Assembly (NCBI GenBank): GCA_036732025.1
Contig: DAINDE010000014.1
Location: forward strand, 1 to 64,000
DNA from: SSSZ01 sp036732025
Lineage (GTDB): Bacteria; Pseudomonadota; Gammaproteobacteria; Burkholderiales; Rhodocyclaceae
Direction: 5' to 3'
Length of the DNA: 64,000 bases
Shown here: positions 58,093 through 64,000 of the stretch, piece after piece
Layout of the letters: each line of letters opens with the position of its first letter
Position numbering within the stretch: position 1 is the stretch's first letter
The notes under the pieces: model-generated
What the model saw: the letters and a program-made list of their open reading frames with translations, nothing else
Database searches by the model: none
Told to the model about the DNA's origin: nothing
Translations under genes and position numbers: made by a program

Positions 58093-59391
58093 TCAGTCGC
58101 GCTCGAAGAGGGCCACGGATTCGACGTGGGCGGTGTGGGGGAACATGTTCACCGCCCCGGCGGCCCGGAAGCGGTAGCCCTTCACCGACACCAGCACCGC
58201 CGCATCCCGGGCCAGGGTGGCCGGGTTGCAGGAGACATAGACGATGCGCCTGGGCCCGTCTTCGCCCAGGGCCTTGACCAGTTCGATGGCGCCCTCCCGG
58301 GGCGGGTCGATAAGCATCTTGTCGAAGCGGCCCAGGGCGGCAAGGGACTCCTCGCTGCACTCGAACAGGTTGGCGACCCCGAATTCCACGCGATCGGCGA
58401 GGCCGTTGGCAGCGGCGCTCTCGCGGCCGCGCTGGACCAGGGCTTCGCTGCCTTCGACCCCCACCACGCTGGCGCCGAGGCTGGCAATGGGCAGGGTGAA
58501 GTTGCCCAGGCCGCAGAACATGTCGGCAATGCGCTCCCCCGGCCGGGGATCGAGGAGGCGCAGGGCGCGGCGCACCATGACGCGGTTCACCGCATGGTTC
58601 ACCTGGGTGAAGTCGGTGGGCCTGAAATCCAGTTCCAGGCCGTACTCGGGCAGGGTATAGGAGAGCCGCGGTCCCGGCATCGGGTGGAAGCGGAAGGCCG
58701 TGTCCGGGCCTTTCGGCTGCAGGTAGATGACAATGCCGTGGCGGTCGGCGAATGCCCGCAACAGCTGTTCGTCGGCGGCGTTGATCGGCTCCAGGATGCG
58801 CAACACCAGGGCGGTGCAGCGCTCGCCCACCGCCACTTCCACCTGGGGCATGCGTTCGGCTATGGAGAGGGCGCCGAACAGCTCGCGCATGGGCAGCAGC
58901 AGGCCGGAAACGTGGGCGGGCAGGATGGCGCAGCTCGTCATGTCGGCGATGTAACTGCTGCGCTTCTCATGGAAGCCCACCAGCATGCCGCCCTTCTTGG
59001 GCACCTTGCGCACCCCCAGGCGCGCCCGGTGGCGGTAGCCCCAGGGTTCGCCCTGGATGGGCGGCAGCACCTGGTCGGGGCGGACCCGGCCGATGTGCCA
59101 CAAGCTGTCTTCCAGCACCCGCTGCTTGGCCGCCACCTGGGCGGCCGGATCCATGTGCTGCATGGCACAGCCGCCGCAGACGCCGAAGTGGGGGCATTTC
59201 GGGACGACCCGGGCGGGCGAGGCGGAGATGACGCGTACCAGGTGGGCCAGTTCGTAGGAGGGCTTCCGCCGGAAGCTGGCGTATTCGACCTTTTCCCCCG
59301 GCAGGGCGCCATCGACGAAGATCGTCTTGCCTTCCAGCCGGGTGATGCCCCGTGCTTCGTGATCCAGGGATTCGATGACTCCGGTGGGCAT
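58093..59391 (-). CDS. rlmD: 23S rRNA (uracil-1939-C5)-methyltransferase
   Basis: A 432-residue SAM-dependent RNA methyltransferase. An N-terminal TRAM domain (about 3-60; ESLDHEARGITRLEGKTIFV) and a [4Fe-4S] cluster motif (CPHFGVCGGCAMQHM with one earlier Cys) are followed by the Rossmann domain. DMFCGLGNFTLPIA binds SAM, and the catalytic Cys is in VYVSCNPATLARDA. The protein is of the RumA/RlmD size. It is divergent from the DUF7931-like gene. Confidence 0.95.
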   Translation of the reverse strand: MPTGVIESLDHEARGITRLEGKTIFVDGALPGEKVEYASFRRKPSYELAHLVRVISASPARVVPKCPHFGVCGGCAMQHMDPAAQVAAKQRVLEDSLWHIGRVRPDQVLPPIQGEPWGYRHRARLGVRKVPKKGGMLVGFHEKRSSYIADMTSCAILPAHVSGLLLPMRELFGALSIAERMPQVEVAVGERCTALVLRILEPINAADEQLLRAFADRHGIVIYLQPKGPDTAFRFHPMPGPRLSYTLPEYGLELDFRPTDFTQVNHAVNRVMVRRALRLLDPRPGERIADMFCGLGNFTLPIASLGASVVGVEGSEALVQRGRESAAANGLADRVEFGVANLFECSEESLAALGRFDKMLIDPPREGAIELVKALGEDGPRRIVYVSCNPATLARDAAVLVSVKGYRFRAAGAVNMFPHTAHVESVALFERD

Positions 59392-59441
59392 GTCCCGCTC
59401 CGAAAAAGCGCGAATTTTATCAATCGGCTACACTACTTGCC

Positions 59442-59918
59442 ATGGCACGCGAACTGTTCACCACCTGGGGCGAGTACCAGGCCGGCATCGACCGGCTGCT
59501 CGGCATGGCTGGGAGCGAGGTGCGCATCTACGACAAGGATCTCAGCCTCCTCAAGCTGGACGGCGGCTTCCGCCTGGAGCAGATCAACCGCCTGCTCCGC
59601 GGGAACCGGCCCGGCACCCTGCACATCGCCCTGCGCGACGCGGAGCCGTTCAAGCACTACCAGCCACGCCTGCTGGCCCTCTACGCCACCCACGCCCACG
59701 CCATGGCGGTGCAGCAGACGCCCGAGCACTTGGCCGGCCTGCGCGACGCCATGATCCTGGTGGACGGCCGCCACGGCCTCATCCGCTTCGACCAGGAGCA
59801 GCCCCGCGCCAAGCTCCTCACCGACGAGGTGGAAGAGCTGCTGCCCTATTACCGCCGCTTCGAGGAAATCTGGAACGAGGGCGGCATCCCCGTCAGCCCC
59901 ACCACCCTTGGATTGTAG
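59442..59918 (+). CDS. Small protein resembling DUF7931
   Basis: A 158-residue soluble alpha/beta protein. It starts MARELFTTWGEYQAGIDRLL and later has GTLHIALRDAEPFKHYQPRL and VDGRHGLIRFDQEQPRAK. The layout (phosphodiesterase-like half) agrees with the DUF7931 family that often accompanies acetyltransferases, but the assignment is by memory only. No membrane segment or signal peptide. It lies between rlmD (divergent) and the lipoprotein gene. Confidence 0.6.
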   Translation: MARELFTTWGEYQAGIDRLLGMAGSEVRIYDKDLSLLKLDGGFRLEQINRLLRGNRPGTLHIALRDAEPFKHYQPRLLALYATHAHAMAVQQTPEHLAGLRDAMILVDGRHGLIRFDQEQPRAKLLTDEVEELLPYYRRFEEIWNEGGIPVSPTTLGL

Positions 59919-59974
59919 GGATACAACACTGCCATGCGGCGCTGCACCATGGGGTGCGCCAAAATGGGGATTAT

Positions 59975-59983
59975 TGTTATAAT
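59975..59983 (+). promoter_or_regulatory. Extended -10 promoter of the small lipoprotein
   Basis: TGTTATAAT is a perfect extended -10 (TGn plus TATAAT) in AT-rich sequence, 79 bases before ATG 60062. The leader also contains a 14-base palindrome CCAAAAATTTTTGG (60010-60023). Confidence 0.65.
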
Positions 59984-60061
59984 CTTTTGGCTGGCTGCTT
60001 TGTCGGCCACCAAAAATTTTTGGCAAGTATGCTAGTTTCTTTATCGATAAGGGAATTACCA

Positions 60062-60298
60062 ATGAATAAGTCTATCCTCGTTGCTGCTCTGGTTGCTGTG
60101 GCCCTGTCCGCTTGCGGTAAGAAGGAAGAGCCGGCTGCCGCCGCTCCCGCTCCGGCCGCTGCTCCCGCCCCGGCTCCCGCTCCCGCTCCGGCTCCTGCCG
60201 CCGAAGCTGCCAAGCCCGCCGACGCTGCTGCTCCCGCCGCCGCTCCGGCTGCCCCGGCTGCTCCCGCTCCCGAAGCCAAGCCGGAAGAGAAGAAGTAA
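60062..60298 (+). CDS. Small Ala/Pro-rich lipoprotein
   Basis: A 78-residue lipoprotein: MNKSILVAALVAVALSACGK has a lipobox with Cys at about 18. The mature chain is almost only Ala, Pro, Lys and Glu in short repeats (AAPAPAAAPAPAP) and ends PEEKK, so it is extended and disordered. It has a strong extended -10 promoter, a good AAGGGAA ribosome site and an immediate terminator, all signs of high expression. It may be a spacer between outer membrane and peptidoglycan or a surface-charge component; function not recognised. Confidence 0.85.
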   Translation: MNKSILVAALVAVALSACGKKEEPAAAAPAPAAAPAPAPAPAPAPAAEAAKPADAAAPAAAPAAPAAPAPEAKPEEKK

Positions 60299-60318
60299 TC
60301 TTTCTTCGGCACGAGCTG

Positions 60319-60348
60319 AAAAAAGCGGGGCTTCGGCCCCGCTTTTTT
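60319..60348 (+). terminator. Bidirectional rho-independent terminator
   Basis: GCGGGGC-TTCG-GCCCCGC flanked by AAAAA before and TTTTTT after. It ends the lipoprotein transcript and, on the other strand, the tilS-dapA-bamC-MBL run. Confidence 0.93.
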
Positions 60349-60366
60349 GTTGACCTCCATCGGCGC

Positions 60367-61131
60367 TCAGGCCAGGCTTAGCCAGGGGAAGCCGCTGGCC
60401 TGGCAGGCCACGCCGATCTTTCCCGCATCGCTGCCAAGAGCGCCGGCCAGGGCCGCGACCGCCAGTTCCTCGCGGTTGTTCTGCTCGCTCAGGTGGGCCG
60501 CCACCACGTGCTGCAGGCCGGCCGATGCCACCTCGGCCAGGAGCCGGGCCGCCGCGTCGTTGGCCAGGTGGCCCAGGCGGCCGCCGATGCGGCGTTTGAG
60601 CGAAACCGGATAAGCCGAGCGCGCCAGCATCTCCCGGTCATGGTTGCATTCCAGGACGAGGCCGGCGCAGCCGGCCAGCATCCGGGCCATGTGGCCGGTG
60701 ACCTCGCCGGCATCCGTCAATATCCCCAACCGGCGCTCCCCATCGGAAACGACGAACTGGACCGGCTCCCGGGCATCGTGCGGGACCGGGAAAGGGAACA
60801 CCTCGAGATCGCCGACGATCCACGGACGGTGGCTGTCGATGATCCGGCAGTCGGCGCCCTCCGCCAGGGAGGCGCAGGCGGCCAGGGTGCCGTGAGTCAG
60901 CCAGACCGGCAGCCCGTGCCGGCGGGAAAACCGGAAGACGCCGCCGACGTGGTCGCTGTGTTCGTGGGTGACCAGGAGGCCGGCAAGGTCGGCGGGAGCG
61001 AGCCCCAGCCCCGCCAGCCGGCACTCGGCGGTGCGCAGGCTGAAGCCGCAATCGACCATCAGCCGTGTCGCTCCGCCCTCCACCACCAGGGCGTTGCCGG
61101 CACTGCCGCTGCCCAGGGAGGCGAAGCGCAT
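60367..61131 (-). CDS. MBL-fold metallo-hydrolase (YycJ/WalJ-like)
   Basis: A 254-residue beta-lactamase-fold hydrolase. The N-terminus RFASLGSGSAGNALVVEGGA and metal motif VTHEHSDHVGG (HxHxDH) are present, with a later HD pair near LVLECNHDREML. In YycJ-like proteins the activity is a DNA exonuclease or cell-wall-linked hydrolase. It follows bamC by 20 bases and ends before the shared terminator. Confidence 0.9.
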   Translation of the reverse strand: MRFASLGSGSAGNALVVEGGATRLMVDCGFSLRTAECRLAGLGLAPADLAGLLVTHEHSDHVGGVFRFSRRHGLPVWLTHGTLAACASLAEGADCRIIDSHRPWIVGDLEVFPFPVPHDAREPVQFVVSDGERRLGILTDAGEVTGHMARMLAGCAGLVLECNHDREMLARSAYPVSLKRRIGGRLGHLANDAAARLLAEVASAGLQHVVAAHLSEQNNREELAVAALAGALGSDAGKIGVACQASGFPWLSLA

Positions 61132-61150
61132 GGGGACGCTCCCCCGGCGC

Positions 61151-62278
61151 TTACTTCAACTGCTCGTAGAGCAGGCCCAGGATCTTGCGGGAGGTCTCGG
61201 AACGGTCCGCACCACCCTCACGGGACAGGATCTGGACGCTGGAAACGCTGCCGCCGTCCTTCACGTAGATGCGGTACTGGGCCTTGTCGAGGCCGGCCTT
61301 GTCGTCGCTCTTCCAGAAGCTGAGCTTGGACAGCCAGCCCTTGTCGTCCTTCTTGTTGTCCGCCTCGGGGTCGACGTAGCGGACGTAATAGAGGCCCTTG
61401 GAGCGGTCGCGGTCCTCGACGGTGAAGCCGACGCGGTCCAGCGCCAGGCCAACCCGGCGCCAGGCGCGATCGAAGCGTTCCTGGACCTCGACGGTGCCGG
61501 AACCGTCGTCGGCCTTGGCCAGACGGGCACGGGGCTCGGCCTTGGCGGCCGCGACGGCGACCTCGGCCCGCTTTTCCTCGGTCCCCAGGCGCACCATGAG
61601 GCGGCGCAGCATCTCGGCTTCCAGTTCCGGGTCCGCCGGCCGCGGCTGCCAGCGGGTGTCGTCCTTGCCCTGGGAGGTATAGACCTCCTCCATGGCACGG
61701 TGGCTGATGAAGATGTCGGTGGTGCCTGGCTCGGCACCGGGTTCCAGGCGGGTGCGGAACTTGTCGCGCTCGCCGCTGGAATAGAGGGAATCGAGCAGCT
61801 TGCCAAGGGTGTTGCGGATGATGTCGCTGGGAATCTTGGCGCGGTTCTCGGCCCAGTCGGTTTCCATGATGCCGGCCTCGGGCATCTCCACCTTGACGAT
61901 GAAGCCGGTCTCCTGCCAGAAATCCTTGATGGTGGACCACAGCACGTCCGGCGGAACCGCCGCCACCAGCCAGCGCTGGCTGCCGGAGCGCTCGATGCGC
62001 ACCTTGTCCACCTGGGGCAGCACCGTCGTGTTCTGGGCCTGGGCACCCGGCGCCCGTTCCGCGGCGTAGGCGGAATAGGTGGCGCTGCCCTTGCCGGCGG
62101 CGTCCGGCACGGCGTAACGGTCGTCCTTGGTGAGCTGGGTGAGGTCCGGCGGCACCTCCAGGGAAGGCACCTTGCCCGCCGACCGGTAGTCGATCTTCTT
62201 CGAATCGGGGAGCATGCTGCAGCCGGCGACGGCAACCGCCGTCATGGCCAGCACGAGGCCGGACAAGCGTTGTTTCAT
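61151..62278 (-). CDS. bamC: Outer-membrane assembly lipoprotein BamC
   Basis: A 375-residue lipoprotein of the BAM complex, which inserts beta-barrel proteins. It starts with signal MKQRLSGLVLAMTAVAVAGC and acylated Cys at 20. The unstructured N-terminal part (PSLEVPPDLTQLTKDDRY) binds BamD, and helix-grip domains follow. The gene lies 10 bases after dapA, as in E. coli where dapA-bamC (nlpB) are adjacent. Confidence 0.93.
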   Translation of the reverse strand: MKQRLSGLVLAMTAVAVAGCSMLPDSKKIDYRSAGKVPSLEVPPDLTQLTKDDRYAVPDAAGKGSATYSAYAAERAPGAQAQNTTVLPQVDKVRIERSGSQRWLVAAVPPDVLWSTIKDFWQETGFIVKVEMPEAGIMETDWAENRAKIPSDIIRNTLGKLLDSLYSSGERDKFRTRLEPGAEPGTTDIFISHRAMEEVYTSQGKDDTRWQPRPADPELEAEMLRRLMVRLGTEEKRAEVAVAAAKAEPRARLAKADDGSGTVEVQERFDRAWRRVGLALDRVGFTVEDRDRSKGLYYVRYVDPEADNKKDDKGWLSKLSFWKSDDKAGLDKAQYRIYVKDGGSVSSVQILSREGGADRSETSRKILGLLYEQLK

Positions 62279-62288
62279 GGTGTCTCCG

Positions 62289-63167
62289 TCAGGCGAGCAG
62301 GCCGGCGTGGCGCAGGGCAGCGCGCACGCGCTCGCGGTTGGCTTCGGAAAGCGGGGTGAGCGGCAGGCGGATGCCGCCGGGGATGAGCCCCAGTTCCTGC
62401 ACGGCCCACTTGACCGGGATGGGGTTGGCTTCGCAGAACAGGTCGCGGTGCAGATGCAGCAGCCGGAACTGGATATCCCGGGCCTTGGCCAGGTCGCCGG
62501 CCAGGGCCGCGGCGCACATCTCGTGCATGAGGCGCGGGGCGACGTTGGCGGTAACCGAGATGTTGCCGTGGAAACCGAGCATGATGCTGGCCACGCAGGT
62601 CATGTCGTCGCCGCTGTAGAGGGCAAAGCCCTTGGGAGCGCGCTCGATGAGGTCGCAGGCGCGGTCCAGGTTGCCGGTGGCGTCCTTGATGCCGATGATG
62701 CCGGGCACCTGGGCCAGGCGCAGGACGGTGTCGTTGCTCATGTCGGCCACGGTGCGGCCGGGCACGTTGTAGAGCAACACCGGCAGGTCCACCGCCTCGG
62801 CGATGGTCTTGAAGTGGCGGTAGAGGCCTTCCTGGGTGGGGCGGTTGTAGTAGGGCACCACGGAGAGGCCGGCCTGGGCGCCGGCCTTCTTGGCGAATTC
62901 GGTCAGTTCGATGGCTTCTGCCGTCGAATTGGCGCCGGTGCCGGCGATCACGGGGATGCGGCCGGCGGCATGCTCGACGGTGACGCGGATCAGTTCGCAA
63001 TGCTCCTCGACGTTCACCGTCGGGGATTCGCCGCTGGTGCCGACGACGACGATGGCGTCGGTGCCTTCCTGCACGTGGAAATCCACGAGGCGGCGCAGGG
63101 CGTTGAAATCGAGGCTGCCATCCTCCTGCATGGGAGTGACGATGGCGACGAGGGATCCGGTAATCAT
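62289..63167 (-). CDS. dapA: 4-hydroxy-tetrahydrodipicolinate synthase
   Basis: First enzyme of lysine/diaminopimelate synthesis; condenses pyruvate with aspartate semialdehyde. It has 292 residues. Conserved parts: GTSGESPTVNVEEH, the catalytic Tyr in LLYNVPGRTV, and the Schiff-base Lys in GIIGIKDATGNLDR. It is fed by Asd, encoded at 27.5-28.6 kb. It lies 10 bases after tilS and precedes bamC. Confidence 0.97.
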   Translation of the reverse strand: MITGSLVAIVTPMQEDGSLDFNALRRLVDFHVQEGTDAIVVVGTSGESPTVNVEEHCELIRVTVEHAAGRIPVIAGTGANSTAEAIELTEFAKKAGAQAGLSVVPYYNRPTQEGLYRHFKTIAEAVDLPVLLYNVPGRTVADMSNDTVLRLAQVPGIIGIKDATGNLDRACDLIERAPKGFALYSGDDMTCVASIMLGFHGNISVTANVAPRLMHEMCAAALAGDLAKARDIQFRLLHLHRDLFCEANPIPVKWAVQELGLIPGGIRLPLTPLSEANRERVRAALRHAGLLA

Positions 63168-63177
63168 GGCCTGGTTT

Positions 63178-64000
63178 TCACGAAACAGAATTGGGGGATT
63201 CTAACCGAAGGCCCGGCACAAGGGGAGATTCCCCCGTACTGCCGGGCAACCAGCGCAGTTTGCCGCGCAGGACGCGCATTTCCCCTTCCGGCAGACGCAA
63301 CTGGGGCCGTTTCCCGGGGCCGGCGGCGATCAACTGGCGGGCGAACTCGTCCAGCCGGCTGGCCACCGGCAGACCCCAGCCCAGAACGCGCAGGCGGTGG
63401 CGCAGGAGGTTCTTCAGACGGGGGAAGGAAAGGCGGCGCAGGGCCTCGACGGGCAACAGGTCGCCCCTGGCGCAAGCCTGCCAGTCGTTGGCGGCCAGCT
63501 CCTCCAGGAGGGCGTCGGCCTCGGCGAAATTGGCCGCCGCCTGGGCGAGGGCGTCGGCGGCCTGGGGAAAACGCCCGGCGATGACGGGCAGCACGTCGTG
63601 GCGCAGGAAGTTGCGGGAGAAGCCCGTGTCGGCGTTGCTCTCGTCGTCGATCCAGGCGAGGCCGCGGGCGGCGGCGTAGTCCTCGATGGCGCGGCGGGGC
63701 ACGTCCAGCAGGGGACGCAGGAGGCGCAGCCCGCCCAGCGGGCGTTCGGCGCGCATGGCGGCGGCCCCGGCCACCCCTGCCCCGCGGAGAAGATTGAAGA
63801 GCACGGTTTCCGCCTGGTCCCCCTGGTGGTGGGCGAGGAGCAGGCAATCGGCGCCGCTGGCGGCGAAGGCCCGGTAGCGGGCCTGGCGGGCCGCCGCCTC
63901 GAGCCCGAGGCCGGTGTCGCGGGGCACGGCGACGCGAGCCACCGCCAGGGGCACCCCCAGGCGGGCGCAGAGGCCGCCGCAGAAGGCGGCCCAGTCGTCG
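63178..64000 (-). CDS. tilS: tRNA(Ile)-lysidine synthase, 3' portion
   Basis: Modifies cytidine 34 of tRNA-Ile(CAU) to lysidine. The N-terminal part, including the P-loop, is beyond the window; about 273 codons remain, with no start visible. The segment LLLAHHQGDQAETVLFNLLRG is the family signature, followed by RPLLDVPRRAIEDYAAARG and the NADTGFSRNFLRHDVLP core. C-terminal TilS domains appear around LKNLLRHRLRVLGWG. dapA begins 10 bases after the stop. Confidence 0.94.
   Translation of the reverse strand, partial: DDWAAFCGGLCARLGVPLAVARVAVPRDTGLGLEAAARQARYRAFAASGADCLLLAHHQGDQAETVLFNLLRGAGVAGAAAMRAERPLGGLRLLRPLLDVPRRAIEDYAAARGLAWIDDESNADTGFSRNFLRHDVLPVIAGRFPQAADALAQAAANFAEADALLEELAANDWQACARGDLLPVEALRRLSFPRLKNLLRHRLRVLGWGLPVASRLDEFARQLIAAGPGKRPQLRLPEGEMRVLRGKLRWLPGSTGESPLVPGLRLESPNSVS

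Overview
The window is a GC-rich (roughly two thirds G+C), densely packed bacterial chromosome segment without prophage, integrase, complete insertion sequence or CRISPR array. The gene order metZ-purF-cvpA-SPOR-folC-accD-trpA-trpB-trpF-truA-fimV-asd-leuB-leuD-entericidin-leuC is the arrangement I know from Betaproteobacteria. The many signalling proteins, the TonB-dependent receptor and the FimV/HubP polar protein suggest a free-living Rhodocyclales-like member. The genus cannot be decided from sequence reading alone. Two runs of ten N (9106-9115 and 31475-31484) mark assembly joins.

Layout. 1-5.6 kb: an L,D-transpeptidase cluster sharing a C-terminal module, two cyclophilins, lpxH and recQ. 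5.6-13.7 kb: a membrane FHA protein, a TonB-dependent receptor, an inverted repeat around an assembly gap, a NarL/DegU-type two-component pair, an RhlE-type RNA helicase and an orphan periplasmic binding protein. Three REP-like palindromes lie between 2.8 and 13.7 kb. 13.7-32 kb: a long minus-strand run of methionine, purine, folate, fatty-acid, tryptophan, aspartate-family and leucine biosynthesis genes, with fimV in the middle. 32-37.3 kb: an MFS transporter, a YdcH-like protein, aroC, a CBS protein divergent from a small HTH regulator with repeated GGTCAT half-sites, a radical SAM protein and queD.

37.4-43 kb is a tightly overlapping plus-strand operon: a PhnD-like binding protein, a membrane PAS-GGDEF-EAL protein, a patatin-like lipase and a fructosamine-kinase-like protein. 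43-47.4 kb: a sirtuin, two tiny Arg-rich proteins, an alpha/beta hydrolase, and a stress island. In the island a standalone non-canonical EAL protein sits behind a good sigma-54 (-24/-12) match, and two Hsp20 genes sit behind a CTTGAAA heat-shock-type element. 47.5-57 kb: pepN flanked by two related mini-proteins, a WxxGxW-type lipoprotein, small enzymes, arfB, a VTT-domain membrane protein, gpmI, a membrane diguanylate cyclase and tRNA-Ser(UGA). 57-64 kb: a Bax-inhibitor-1 homologue, rlmD, a small Ala/Pro lipoprotein with its own promoter and terminator, and the minus-strand cluster tilS-dapA-bamC-MBL.

Most of the window is core metabolism and envelope maintenance. The parts most likely to hold undescribed biology are the binding-protein/c-di-GMP/patatin/kinase operon (37.4-43 kb), the sigma-54 EAL plus Hsp20 island (45.2-47.1 kb), the GGTCAT-array HTH locus (35.4-36 kb), the paired mini-proteins around pepN, and the gap-spanning inverted repeat near 9.1 kb. 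All function calls are by motif recognition. No database search was possible.
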